A stretch of 64,000 bases of DNA, taken from positions 25,905 to 89,904 of IMG/VR virus record IMGVR_UViG_3300028559_000015; one strand, given 5' to 3'. Positions 49,191 to 58,131 of this stretch are shown piece after piece; the stretch's first letter is position 1; each line of letters starts with the position of its first letter. The translations under genes and the position numbers were made by a program. Below the pieces are notes generated by a model. It was given only the letters and a program-made list of their open reading frames with translations. It searched no databases and was not told where the DNA came from. The DNA comes from a virus.

Positions 49191-49597
49191 TGAGCCTATC
49201 TACTAAATTGCCTGGCGGAGCTATCCTAGCCAGCGCAGTCGGAACACAGTCTACCTATGTACATACGTCACCTGCAGTAACCTTTACGGGTATCGATACA
49301 GCATCTACCATAACAAATGGCTGGGGGAATCTTGCGGTGTCAACCAGCTGGGCAAATTCAAATCCAGGTTCAACATTTAAAGTTGCCGTCGATGCTGAAT
49401 TTGAAGGTGAGTTAAAGATCAAAGGTGTAAATCTAACTGCAAGATTGGATGCGATTGAAGAACGTTTGGGAATCCTGCGCCTGAACAATGATCTTGAAGG
49501 TAAATGGGAGAAGCTAAAAGCACTCGGTGATGAATACCGTACGCTGGAAAAAGATATTCTTGAGAAGGAGAAGATTTGGGACTTGCTCAACAAATGA
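49190..49597 (+). CDS. Hypothetical virion-associated protein, 135 aa
   Basis: N-terminal GGAILASAVGTQSTYVHTSP and SNPGSTFKVAVDAEFEGELK is Thr/Ser/Gly-rich, as in phage structural proteins; the C-terminal third (RLDAIEERLGILRLNNDLEG) is a charged coiled coil. This combination is common next to tail-fibre genes in T4-like phages. Function unproven. Confidence 0.65.
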   Translation: MSLSTKLPGGAILASAVGTQSTYVHTSPAVTFTGIDTASTITNGWGNLAVSTSWANSNPGSTFKVAVDAEFEGELKIKGVNLTARLDAIEERLGILRLNNDLEGKWEKLKALGDEYRTLEKDILEKEKIWDLLNK

Positions 49598-49617
49598 ACA
49601 GTTCTATAAGTTGATTT

Positions 49618-49833
49618 ATGACTAAAGAAAATACACTTAAAGTAGAAGGAGATGTGATTGACGTACTCCCAAACGCAACATTCAAAGTCAAGCTTGACAA
49701 TGATATGATTGTATTGAGTTACATATCAGGAAAGATGCGGCAGCACGAGATTCGCATTTTGATGGGCGACAAGGTTGAACTTGAGATTAGCCCATATGAC
49801 TTATCAAGAGGCAGGATAGTTAGGCGTAAGTAA
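49618..49833 (+). CDS. infA: Translation initiation factor IF-1 homologue
   Basis: 71 aa (E. coli IF-1 72). [40 protein letters not shown] and [14 protein letters not shown] reproduce the S1-type IF-1 pattern including the conserved ISGKMR and R-I-L-x-G-D. IF-1 binds the ribosomal A site at initiation. No ribosome site is strong, but the frame is complete. Placed between structural late genes. A phage IF-1 is unusual. Confidence 0.93.
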   Translation: MTKENTLKVEGDVIDVLPNATFKVKLDNDMIVLSYISGKMRQHEIRILMGDKVELEISPYDLSRGRIVRRK

Positions 49834-49843
49834 TAGCTGAAGT

Positions 49844-49851
49844 GATAAATA
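49844..49851 (+). promoter_or_regulatory. Late promoter GATAAATA, 5 bp from start codon
   Basis: GATAAATA, five bases before the SOD ATG. Confidence 0.65.
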
Positions 49852-49856
49852 GTCTC

Positions 49857-50417
49857 ATGAGAGAATTTATCACGCTTCTTGAGGAAAAGTCAAAACCCCA
49901 AGACATAGAAATCATCCCACTTAACTTCACTGAGCGTGAAGTTTCTCCCGTTATGGGGGAAGACACCTTAGACTTGCACTACAATAAGCTCGCTAAGGGA
50001 TACGCACAACGCTACAATGACAAAGAAGGTGACCCTGAGTTTAACTACGCAGGGGCATTCCTACACAATATGTGGTTCCCTCAGTTCAGGGAAGTGAGAA
50101 ACAACAACAAACCAAATGGTCCTATGGTAGGATTCATCAACAAGCACTTCAGTAGCTTCGATGATTTCAAGGACGACGTAGAAGAAGTCGCTATGACGAT
50201 ACAAGGTTCCGGCTGGGTCTATCTAGCTTATGACGGTAAGATCAAGACGATCAAGAACCATGAAGTGCGTGACGACATCTTGCTGCTGATCGACTGGTGG
50301 GAACACGCTTGGGTTCTTGATTATGGGAGTGACAAGAAGAAGTATCTCAAAGAGCTTTGGAAGATCATCAACTGGAACGTGGTTTCTACCCGTTTAGGAA
50401 AATTCTGGTCGTCGTAG
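49857..50417 (+). CDS. Fe/Mn superoxide dismutase-like protein with capsid-targeting N-terminus
   Basis: 186 aa. Metal ligands of the family are all present: H41 in DLHYNKLAKGY, H70 in FLHNMWF, D146 and H150 in IDWWEHAW; GSGWVYLAYDGK near 120 is the usual GSGW. An active superoxide dismutase is likely. The first residues MREFITLLEEKS are not part of a normal SOD; they match the T4 capsid-targeting peptide (E-F-I). The start at 49857 is supported by this peptide and the late box, not the in-frame ATG at 49842. Confidence 0.9.
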   Translation: MREFITLLEEKSKPQDIEIIPLNFTEREVSPVMGEDTLDLHYNKLAKGYAQRYNDKEGDPEFNYAGAFLHNMWFPQFREVRNNNKPNGPMVGFINKHFSSFDDFKDDVEEVAMTIQGSGWVYLAYDGKIKTIKNHEVRDDILLLIDWWEHAWVLDYGSDKKKYLKELWKIINWNVVSTRLGKFWSS

Positions 50418-50600
50418 ATGGACACTAATGATCTAAAAAGACTTGCCGGTATTGTTGATAGTAGAGGTAAGCCTACTCATGCGGAGCCCATTGACCGTAG
50501 CAAGATCACTGCGAAACCCGGCACAGACGAATGGTTCAAAGCAATGTTCCCAGTGAACGATATGCAAATGCCAGTCGGGTTCAGAGGCCGAAAGAAATGA
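50418..50600 (+). CDS. Hypothetical protein, 60 aa
   Basis: Starts directly after the SOD stop: MDTNDLKRLAGIVDSRGKPT, ending FPVNDMQMPVGFRGRKK. Charged and short. Could be a small head-interior protein, as its neighbours. Overlaps the next gene by 4 bp. Confidence 0.6.
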   Translation: MDTNDLKRLAGIVDSRGKPTHAEPIDRSKITAKPGTDEWFKAMFPVNDMQMPVGFRGRKK

Positions 50601-50932
50601 GAGTTAAAGAACTCCTGAATGAGTCTGCTAGACTGACAGCATATCATGCCACTCCTAGAGATAATCTAGGAAGTGTATTACACAACGGATTGGTTCCAAA
50701 AAAGAGCAAGCATTATCCTAGTGCAGGTAAAAGAGTATATCTTTTTCCATCAATCGATGCCGCAAATGAAGCACTTTTGGATTGGTTAGAAGATAGATTT
50801 TCGAATGATATTCTATCATTGTTAAAGATTGACATTCGTGGATTATCTGTATTTGAGGATTTTGATGAACTTTATACTACCGATCCAATATCACCTGATA
50901 GAATTTCAGTAATAGACGAGCATTGGGGATAG
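50597..50932 (+). CDS. ADP-ribosyltransferase-like protein with capsid-targeting-type N-terminus
   Basis: 111 aa from ATG 50597. MRVKELLNESARL carries an L-N-E protease-type site. Then AYHATPRDNLGSVLHNGLVP: the Y-H-x-T, L-x-x-x-G-L and a later VYLFPSIDAANEALLDW correspond to the conserved Y-H-x-T ... G-L start of many small ADP-ribosyltransferases. The E-x-E or similar catalytic Glu is not obvious. T4 Alt is a packaged ADP-ribosyltransferase, so this fits the context. Assignment is tentative. Confidence 0.6.
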   Translation: MRVKELLNESARLTAYHATPRDNLGSVLHNGLVPKKSKHYPSAGKRVYLFPSIDAANEALLDWLEDRFSNDILSLLKIDIRGLSVFEDFDELYTTDPISPDRISVIDEHWG

Positions 50933-50933
50933 T

Positions 50934-51962
50934 ATGAGAGCCAGCGAGTTTATAACTGAATCAACTACTTCAATAGGTGATCAGATTCAATCTCAACTAG
51001 GATTGAAAGTCTTTAACCTCTACGATCAAGGAAATACCATTGTATTAGCTTCATTGGTAGTCGGTAAAGATAAGCAGGGACAGGGTTTGGGTACTAAAGC
51101 TATGACGATGCTGACTGACTATGCTGATGAGCATGGTAAACGCATCACGTTGACTCCTGGTTTACAAGATAAGATACAAGGTACTACTTCTAGGGGTAGA
51201 CTCGTTAAATTCTATAAGAAATTTGGCTTCAAAGAAAGCAAAGGTAGAGATATTGATTACGCACTAGGTGCTGGCAAGATGTATCGTGAACCTAAACTAG
51301 ACGAGATGGCTCTTCCTACCGACTGGGACCCAGCAGCACTTGGGCACGACAAGTCGTTCAAGAGTCGCTTACAATATGCCCTAGAACGTGCCCCTAAGCT
51401 CGGGGGCGGGTCTAGTAGAGTTGCACTCATCATTCCCGATCAGGGGCGTGAAACCGTGCTTAAGATCGCTAAAAACAGGAAGGGAATGGCTCAGAACCAA
51501 GCTGAAGTTGATATTCTCACTGACGGGTATGCAGGGCAGTTAGACATTGTTATACCTATGATTGACTATGACCAGCAAAATCCTCAACCCACTTGGCTTC
51601 AAACCGAAAAAGCAAACAAAGTAAGTGACGCTAAGTTAAGAAAATTACTACACTGTGACAAGACTTGGATGGGCATGATGTATTTCACAAATGCAGTCCG
51701 ATACATGATAGGTGATCGCTCACCGTATCAGCCTGACCTACCCAACATTAAAGAAAGAATGTTTCAGGCGGGTCAAACAGAACAAGATTGGGATACCTTC
51801 ATTGAATACGTAAATGAGGTTGCTACTTTGGTTAGCGCATCGGGTCTTTTAGTTGACGATTTGATGGCTGCATCCAACTGGGGAGAATATAAAGGTAGAC
51901 CAGTTGTTATCGATCTAGGATATACCGAAGCAGTTAAATCAATGTATACAAAAGGACGATGA
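50934..51962 (+). CDS. Two-domain protein: GNAT acetyltransferase and kinase-like, capsid-targeted
   Basis: 342 aa. First residues MRASEFITES match the T4 capsid-targeting peptide. Residues about 30-110 form a GNAT domain: LVVGKDKQGQGLGTKAMTML has the Q-x-x-G-x-G acetyl-CoA loop, then KFYKKFGF. Residues about 130-335: GGGSSRVALIIPDQGRETVL, an E-V-D-I-L helix, and RPVVIDLGYTE look like a small protein-kinase-like fold with D-x-G; catalytic residues are uncertain. Probably a packaged, injected effector. Confidence 0.65.
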   Translation: MRASEFITESTTSIGDQIQSQLGLKVFNLYDQGNTIVLASLVVGKDKQGQGLGTKAMTMLTDYADEHGKRITLTPGLQDKIQGTTSRGRLVKFYKKFGFKESKGRDIDYALGAGKMYREPKLDEMALPTDWDPAALGHDKSFKSRLQYALERAPKLGGGSSRVALIIPDQGRETVLKIAKNRKGMAQNQAEVDILTDGYAGQLDIVIPMIDYDQQNPQPTWLQTEKANKVSDAKLRKLLHCDKTWMGMMYFTNAVRYMIGDRSPYQPDLPNIKERMFQAGQTEQDWDTFIEYVNEVATLVSASGLLVDDLMAASNWGEYKGRPVVIDLGYTEAVKSMYTKGR

Positions 51963-51963
51963 G

Positions 51964-52746
51964 ATGAGAGCTAGAGAGTTTATCACCGTAACCGAAAACA
52001 TTGAAATCCCTATCGGGCGGGGTCGTGCTAATACTTCTGTACCAGACATTTTATATCATAGTTTGCGTGGAAGGGCACTTAACATGTCAGGTGGAATTGA
52101 CGCATATGTACCGGGAAATCCGCAGGAATGGCGTGAACTCGGCTCTAGGTTTAGGCAACCGATACAAGGACTCGTGTATCTTAGTAACAAACCATTGGAT
52201 CAGAGTGCTTTGGCGATTGATGTACACAAACTTAATCCAAACCTACTTAGATATACCGGTCAGTCCGAAGGTTATCTAATATACGGTGACAATATTCCCG
52301 CAGATGCTATCATTGATGTTTCCAAACAAGAAATTGATGAGAACGACGAACCTGTAAGAATCAAAATCGGCGGAACTGACCCTAAAGTTAAATCCTGGAT
52401 TCAAAAAGTATATGACATGTTCCCGCAGCAATTTGGAAACAAGCATGTCATGCCTCTAGGCGGAGAAGGGGACGATCAGGAGTTTGCATTGTTTGTGCTT
52501 GTTCCTAGTTTCAGCAAGCGAGGCGCAGTAGAAGTTAAATGGATTGAAGCCTCTCCGCTCAGACAAGGGGTAGGTGGGAGAGCTATGAAGATACTGCAAG
52601 ACCTAGCACGACAAGACGGTATTGCTCTTACACTTTATCCCTGGGACAAAGGACAAGTATCTCAGGCAAAGCTCATGAAGTTTTATAAGAAACAAGGCTT
52701 CGTGCCAAGAAGCACAGGCTCTAAAAATCTGATTTGGGAACCCTAA
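51964..52746 (+). CDS. ADP-ribosyltransferase-like plus GNAT protein, capsid-targeted
   Basis: 260 aa, start one base after the previous stop. MRAREFITVTENIE resembles the capsid-targeting peptide. N-terminal half DILYHSLRGRALNMSGGIDA, GLVYLSNKPLDQ and YLIYGDNIPADAI has the order Y-H-S, Y-L-S, then a strand, as in small ADP-ribosyltransferases. C-terminal half is a GNAT domain: RQGVGGRAMKILQDLA and LMKFYKKQGF. Fits an injected effector. Confidence 0.6.
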   Translation: MRAREFITVTENIEIPIGRGRANTSVPDILYHSLRGRALNMSGGIDAYVPGNPQEWRELGSRFRQPIQGLVYLSNKPLDQSALAIDVHKLNPNLLRYTGQSEGYLIYGDNIPADAIIDVSKQEIDENDEPVRIKIGGTDPKVKSWIQKVYDMFPQQFGNKHVMPLGGEGDDQEFALFVLVPSFSKRGAVEVKWIEASPLRQGVGGRAMKILQDLARQDGIALTLYPWDKGQVSQAKLMKFYKKQGFVPRSTGSKNLIWEP

Positions 52747-52772
52747 ACCGATAAGTGATTTCAGCCCAAATT

Positions 52773-52780
52773 GATAAATA
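52773..52780 (+). promoter_or_regulatory. Late promoter GATAAATA
   Basis: GATAAATA 28 bp before the ATG of the long fibre gene. Confidence 0.65.
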
Positions 52781-52800
52781 CTATCAATAGGGACTGAGAA

Positions 52801-55800
52801 ATGAGCATAAACGGTCAACAAATAATTAACATCGGATTGCCTAATGAATCTATAGGCAGCGACTCCTTGTACACAGCCTTCAACAAGACGGAAGACAACT
52901 TTACAACCTTATTCACCTGTGCTAGCCCTTATACTAATTTTGTGGCGCTTACTGGTATCAGCGTGAATTCTAACGCTAACGCAGGTACAGTGTCTATCAC
53001 TAATACCGGCGTTACTAATATCATTGCTGGCACAAACATAACAATTAATCAAGCTAACGGAAACGTGACGATCTCGTCAACCGGTGGCGGCAACGGCGGA
53101 GGAAGCGGCACTGTTACTAGCGTAGGTCTTGCTCCGGTATCTACAAGTAGAATCGTTGTAACTAACTCACCTATCGTTTCTTCAGGGAACATCGGCATTG
53201 ACCTAGCAACAACAGGCGTTGTTCCCGGAACATACACTGCCCCTACAGTAACGTTTGATGCATACGGTAGAGTAACTTCTGCTGCTAATTCAATTAGTAG
53301 CGGTACTGTAACAAGCGTGGGAATAATCCCTGGTTCAGGCATCGGAGTTGCAAGCAGCCCGGTTACTACTGTCGGTAACATAACTGTAACAAACACGGGT
53401 GTCGTGAGATTGACTGCTGGACTCGGCATCACGCTTTCAGCACCTAACGGAATTGTTCAGATTTCTGCTGTATCTACAGGAACTGTAACTTCAGTCGGAA
53501 TCAGCAGCAGCACGTTAACCGTATCAAATAGTCCCGTTACATCATCGGGCAATATTACAGTTGAGTTGCCATCAACGATCACGCTCAGTGGAAACATCAC
53601 TGCTGCAAACGGAAATCTTGGAAATCTAGCAACAGCAAATTTCTTCTCAGGAGACGGGGGATTACTCTCCAATCTTCAAGTTCCTGCATTCTCTTATATC
53701 GCCAATGGAACTAGCAATGTAAGAGCTTTAACTAACGGAAACGTTACTGTTAGTGTTGCCGGTAATGCGAACATAGTGGTCGTCACTGGAACTGGCGCCA
53801 ACATTGCCGGCACTGCTAATATCTCAGGCAACGCAAATGTCGGGAACATCGGAGCCTCATCTGGAATCTTTACTGCAAATGTAACAGCCGGAAATGTCTA
53901 TGCTAACTCAGGTACTATTGGAGCTTCATTGCTAACAGGTACGCTAACTACTGCTGCACAACCAAATGTCACTAGTGTTGGTACGTTAGGCTCACTAACT
54001 GTAACAGGTAAAGTAACTGCTGGTCAATTACAAGGTGACGGTGGCAACATCAGTAACATTCAAGGCGGCAACGTGTCCGGTGCAGTAGCTACTGCAACTA
54101 CTGCAACTACGGCTGCAACTGTCACAACTGCGGCACAGCCAAACATCACATCTGTTGGTACGCTGACTTCGTTGACTACTTCAGGAAATACATTCTTGGC
54201 GACTTCAAGCGGTAACGTCGGCATCAACACCACGAACCCCTCCGCTGCCCTGGTAGTTGGTGGCTCTCAGGCAGGAAACGCAGGTCTAGAGGTCCTCCCC
54301 GGTTCGGGGGTAGTCCTTCAGGGCTACAACCGAAGTACAGCTGCCTACACTAGTCTGAACTTAGATGGCGCTACAATCGGGTTCCGCCCTAATGGGTCTA
54401 CTCGTTTAACTGTAGACGCATCCGGTGCTAACGTAACCGGTACCTTGGGGGTAAGTGGGAACGCTAACGTAGCAACATTGAACGTTACAGGTAGAAGTAA
54501 TCTCAACGCTGTAGGTAACGTGTATATCAGCGGAGGTTCTGCTAATCAGATTTTAAAAACTGACGGTGCAGGTAACTTAAGTTGGACTGATCCAAACGGC
54601 GGATATTATTTACATACGCAAGGGTCCGTAAACACGGTTTGGACGGTTACTCACAATCTTAACAGACAATATGTAACAGTTGAAGCAATTGACGCTAATG
54701 GTAATTCGTATACTGGTCGTTATGATTATCCGACAATTAACTATACTAACGCCAATGCGCTGACGATGACATTCACTTCTGCTGTTGCGGGATATGCTGC
54801 TGTCACTGGAGGCGGCACAAACATTAATAGCGTAAGTGTTGGTAACTCGACACCCGGCGGCGTCAACACCCAAGTACAATTTAATGACGCAGGTGTATTA
54901 GCAGGCAGTTCGGGTCTTGTATATAACAAGACTACAGGAACATTAACTGCTACCCTGTATGTCGGATCGGGTGCAAATCTAACTAATATTGCTGGCGGCA
55001 ACGTATCGGGTGCAGTTGCTACTGCAACTACGGCTGCGACAGTCACAACTAATGCACAACCAAACATCACATCTGTTGGTACATTGGCTAATCTCAGCGT
55101 CTCCGGCAATGTAAGTTTCACTGGATCCAATGTATCATTGGGTTCCAACGCAAATATAAGAATTACAGGTGGTTCGTCTGGGCAAGTCTTATCTACTGAT
55201 GGTTCCGGAAATCTAAGCTGGGTTCCTACCGGAACAGCTACAACTGCCGCGACAGTCACAACTAATGCACAACCAAACATCACATCTGTTGGTACACTAA
55301 CATCATTAAGTGTGACGGGCAACATAAGCGGGGCTAATCTAACAGGTAATCATTTCGGTAGTGGGGCATCATTATCAAGTATCACCGGAGCCAATGTTAC
55401 TGGTACTGTCCCTACTGCAAACAACTCTGCATTCTTAGGTGGAACAGCAGCAGCTAGTTATCTGCTAGTAACTGGTACTGGTAGTTCACTGACTGCAATT
55501 GCAGGTGCTAATGTTACTGGTACAGTGTCACAAGCAACGACTGTCATGGGTGCAACTCAAAACAACATTACAACGTTGGGAGCATTGACTACATTAAGCA
55601 CCGGCGCAAACACGACAGCAGGCACGATCACAGGCAATTGGTCGCTCTCTGCTGGTTCAAGATTGGTTGCTACTTACGCTGACTTAGCAGAATACTATCA
55701 AGCCGACGCAGAATACGAGCCGGGAACTGTTCTCATGTTTGGCGGTGACAGCGAAGTTACCCTTGCGGAAGATGCAACGACTAGAGTTGCAGGCGTAGTA

Positions 55801-56043
55801 TCAACAAACCCTGCGTATGCGATGAATTCTGGTTGCCCTGATATCGCAGTAGCAATTGCGCTGCAAGGTCGAGTGCCTTGTAAAGTTCAGGGTATTGTTA
55901 GAAAAGGTGACATGATGATCAGCGCAGGCAGTGGCTACGCAGTAGCTTGTGGCGAGCCTCGTTTAGGCCAAGTCATCGGTAAAGCATTAGAAAACTTTGA
56001 TCTCAATGCCGGCGTGATTGAAATCGTAGTCGGCAGATTATAA
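52801..56043 (+). CDS. Long tail-fibre protein with Peptidase_G2-like C-terminus
   Basis: 1080 aa, dominated by Gly/Thr/Asn/Val-rich repeats of beta-helix type with units such as QPNITSVGTL and TVTGNISGAN. The last 130 residues (ADLAEYYQADAEYEPGTVLM, GVVSTNPAYAMNSGCP, LQGRVPCKVQGIV) match the intramolecular-processing domain of phage fibres and neck-appendage proteins. Likely a receptor-binding fibre, trimeric, cleaved at its end. Late promoter upstream. Confidence 0.88.
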   Translation: MSINGQQIINIGLPNESIGSDSLYTAFNKTEDNFTTLFTCASPYTNFVALTGISVNSNANAGTVSITNTGVTNIIAGTNITINQANGNVTISSTGGGNGGGSGTVTSVGLAPVSTSRIVVTNSPIVSSGNIGIDLATTGVVPGTYTAPTVTFDAYGRVTSAANSISSGTVTSVGIIPGSGIGVASSPVTTVGNITVTNTGVVRLTAGLGITLSAPNGIVQISAVSTGTVTSVGISSSTLTVSNSPVTSSGNITVELPSTITLSGNITAANGNLGNLATANFFSGDGGLLSNLQVPAFSYIANGTSNVRALTNGNVTVSVAGNANIVVVTGTGANIAGTANISGNANVGNIGASSGIFTANVTAGNVYANSGTIGASLLTGTLTTAAQPNVTSVGTLGSLTVTGKVTAGQLQGDGGNISNIQGGNVSGAVATATTATTAATVTTAAQPNITSVGTLTSLTTSGNTFLATSSGNVGINTTNPSAALVVGGSQAGNAGLEVLPGSGVVLQGYNRSTAAYTSLNLDGATIGFRPNGSTRLTVDASGANVTGTLGVSGNANVATLNVTGRSNLNAVGNVYISGGSANQILKTDGAGNLSWTDPNGGYYLHTQGSVNTVWTVTHNLNRQYVTVEAIDANGNSYTGRYDYPTINYTNANALTMTFTSAVAGYAAVTGGGTNINSVSVGNSTPGGVNTQVQFNDAGVLAGSSGLVYNKTTGTLTATLYVGSGANLTNIAGGNVSGAVATATTAATVTTNAQPNITSVGTLANLSVSGNVSFTGSNVSLGSNANIRITGGSSGQVLSTDGSGNLSWVPTGTATTAATVTTNAQPNITSVGTLTSLSVTGNISGANLTGNHFGSGASLSSITGANVTGTVPTANNSAFLGGTAAASYLLVTGTGSSLTAIAGANVTGTVSQATTVMGATQNNITTLGALTTLSTGANTTAGTITGNWSLSAGSRLVATYADLAEYYQADAEYEPGTVLMFGGDSEVTLAEDATTRVAGVVSTNPAYAMNSGCPDIAVAIALQGRVPCKVQGIVRKGDMMISAGSGYAVACGEPRLGQVIGKALENFDLNAGVIEIVVGRL

Positions 56044-56320
56044 ACATTATAGGATTTCAAGAATGATTGATAACATTAAGATTACGAGTTTAACTAACAT
56101 AGGTGCAAATCTATCCTACACATCTATCGTGCCTGTAGTAGATGTGACAGCAAATGTCACCTATAAAGCAAACTTACAGATCATCGGTAATCTTATCCTA
56201 AGCGGGGCAGGGGGTTTAAACTTTGTTCAAGCTGCCCAAGCTAACCTTGCTCAAGCAGTAGTCAACTCTGCACAACCAAACATCACGAGTGTAGGTACAC
56301 TAATCTCACTTGCAGTAACA
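53940..56320 (+). repeat. Fibre repeat family (QPNITSVGTL units)
   Basis: Near-identical units encoding A-Q-P-N-I/V-T-S-V-G-T-L occur four times in the long fibre gene, once in the short one after it, and once diverged (Q-N-N-I-T-T-L-G-A-L). DNA of several units is nearly identical, which favours recombination. This is coding repetition, not a CRISPR. Confidence 0.75.
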
Positions 56321-56536
56321 GGCAACATAAGCGGCGCCAATGTAGTTACTGCGACTACATTCAGGAGCACAGTAGTTGAATTTTCTGCTCTACCAGCAAT
56401 AACACCAGTAGGACAACGAGCGTTCATCAATAACGCAAACTTAGTAGCAGCCGATAATTTTGGCGCAATAGTGGGCGGCGGCGGCTCTAATACTGTACCG
56501 ATCTGGAGCGATGGCACCAATTGGCGCATTGGTTAA
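56063..56536 (+). CDS. Short fibre-like protein, 157 aa
   Basis: Shares the QPNITSVGTL and GNISGANV unit with the long fibre and ends NTVPIWSDGTNWRIG, a typical phage-fibre tip or domain end. Probably a fibre-associated or decoration protein, possibly split from the long fibre by duplication. AAGGATT-like site upstream. Confidence 0.75.
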   Translation: MIDNIKITSLTNIGANLSYTSIVPVVDVTANVTYKANLQIIGNLILSGAGGLNFVQAAQANLAQAVVNSAQPNITSVGTLISLAVTGNISGANVVTATTFRSTVVEFSALPAITPVGQRAFINNANLVAADNFGAIVGGGGSNTVPIWSDGTNWRIG

Positions 56537-56579
56537 TCGATGAACCAAAAATACTATATAATAGATTCACACTTAATAA

Positions 56580-56587
56580 GATAAATA
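56580..56587 (+). promoter_or_regulatory. Late promoter GATAAATA
   Basis: GATAAATA, followed by AAGGAG and ATG 56610. Confidence 0.7.
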
Positions 56588-56609
56588 GAATTAAACAAGG
56601 AGAAATATC

Positions 56610-57362
56610 ATGTCATCACCAATCATCTTAGGACCAGGAATACAAATAGGAGCTGGAATCACGCTGGTAGCAGCACCGCCTCCTCCACCGCCCCCCGCGG
56701 AAGAAGGTAGTCTACTTTTCAACCGTACTAACTATCTCTCTATTCCCAATAATTCAGCATTTGATCAGAACGCCGGTGCTTGGACAGTAGAATGTTTTGC
56801 ATATCCAACTAGTGTCGTCGACTTCGGCGCAACCTATGGGATTTACAATCAAGATTCTATCTCTAGATTTTTGGGAATGTTTTACAGCGGTAGTAGATTT
56901 GGAATTGCACAGAGTAGCGGTGGATTCCTACAGACTTCTGCTTCCTTTTCTCTAAACAACTGGTACCACGTAGCTATGGTCTACAACGGATCCAATGCGG
57001 TAACTTTATATGTTAACGGGAATAGTGCAGTAACTGGAAACCCCGGGGCGATGGCCGCATCTGGAGCAGCTACTTTAATTGGTAGCTTTACCGTTGGAGA
57101 CAATGCCTCACGCTTCAAGGGTAACCTATCAAACTTACGTGTGGTTAAGGGCGTTGCAGTTTATACTGGTAATTTCACAGTACCGACAGCACCGTTAACG
57201 GTTACTCAAAGTAGTGGTACAAATATTTCAGCAATCACTCCAGGACAGACTCAACTGTTATTGAACACCGCTTCTCCCGATTACTTCTTAGATGCGTCAA
57301 CGAATGCGTTTACTGTTACCAATGTTAATTCTGTAGCAACAAGCACTGACAATCCATTCTAA
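56610..57362 (+). CDS. LamG-like virion protein with shared N-terminal tag
   Basis: 250 aa. Starts SSPIILGPGIQIGAGITLVA, then a Pro run, then a concanavalin-type jelly roll: VECFAYPTSV, WYHVAMVYNGSNAVTLYVNG, FKGNLSNLRVVKGVAVY. Likely binds carbohydrate on host or particle. The first 20 residues are shared in form with the next two proteins. Confidence 0.8.
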   Translation: MSSPIILGPGIQIGAGITLVAAPPPPPPPAEEGSLLFNRTNYLSIPNNSAFDQNAGAWTVECFAYPTSVVDFGATYGIYNQDSISRFLGMFYSGSRFGIAQSSGGFLQTSASFSLNNWYHVAMVYNGSNAVTLYVNGNSAVTGNPGAMAASGAATLIGSFTVGDNASRFKGNLSNLRVVKGVAVYTGNFTVPTAPLTVTQSSGTNISAITPGQTQLLLNTASPDYFLDASTNAFTVTNVNSVATSTDNPF

Positions 57363-57377
57363 AGAGGAAGAAATATC

Positions 57378-58130
57378 ATGTCATTAACAGTAGGACTAGG
57401 AATTAACATAGGCGGCGGCATTTCAATTGGTGCTACACCAATTGTACAGTCAGGACTACAACTATATCTAGACGCTGCTGCTGTGGCCAGTTACCCAGGA
57501 TCGGGCACAACCTGGTATGACCTAAGCGGCAATGGCAATGATGTTTCAATGCAAAACTCGGGTGATATCTCTTATACCAGTTCAGGTGGTGGTTATTTCA
57601 CAACTGGAGCCACCGGCTACTTTAGCAAAACTTCCGGCACAAACATACCAACCGGCGGCACTCCGTACACAGTCAGTACATGGGTACAATTTCCCACAGA
57701 CTGGCCCGGCGGCGATACCAATCATACCATAGCACAGATAGGCAGCGTACCTACTTACGATGGCTTAAATACTTTCGTAGCAACCAACACTGGTTATTTG
57801 GCTGTTGGGTGGTTTAATAACCCCGGAGAACCCGAACCACTGATTAGCAATTCTTGGACACCTAGTAGTCCGACTACTAACTGGATGAATGTGGTGAGTC
57901 AGTGGGACGGCGCCACTCGCAACATTTGGTACAACGGTGTGCTACAGGCCACAGACTCGATAGGAACATATCTAGGCAACAATGCAGACATCCTGATTGG
58001 CTTGGACTTTTCAGGATTTGGAAATTATCTACGAGGCAACATAGGCCAGGTGCTGATCTACAATCGTGCATTGAGTCCTTCAGAGTTGAATCAAAACTTC
58101 ACAATCACTAGATCACGCTACGGAGTATAA
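57378..58130 (+). CDS. LamG-like virion protein with shared N-terminal tag, second copy
   Basis: 250 aa. N-terminal GLGINIGGGISIGATP parallels the previous protein. Then LYLDAAAVASYPGSGTTWYD and NWMNVVSQWDGATRNIWYNG and YNRALSPSELNQNF, a LamG fold of a somewhat different branch. Likely a sugar-binding virion part. AGAGGAAG upstream. Confidence 0.8.
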   Translation: MSLTVGLGINIGGGISIGATPIVQSGLQLYLDAAAVASYPGSGTTWYDLSGNGNDVSMQNSGDISYTSSGGGYFTTGATGYFSKTSGTNIPTGGTPYTVSTWVQFPTDWPGGDTNHTIAQIGSVPTYDGLNTFVATNTGYLAVGWFNNPGEPEPLISNSWTPSSPTTNWMNVVSQWDGATRNIWYNGVLQATDSIGTYLGNNADILIGLDFSGFGNYLRGNIGQVLIYNRALSPSELNQNFTITRSRYGV

Positions 58131-58131
58131 T

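Noticed and set aside
53049-55325. Minus-strand open frames inside the long fibre gene
   Set aside because: They are Pro/Val-rich shadows of the Gly/Thr-rich repeats and have no supporting signals.
53940-56320. Regular repeats that might be a CRISPR array
   Set aside because: Repeats are in frame, encode fibre units and have no constant-length unique spacers.
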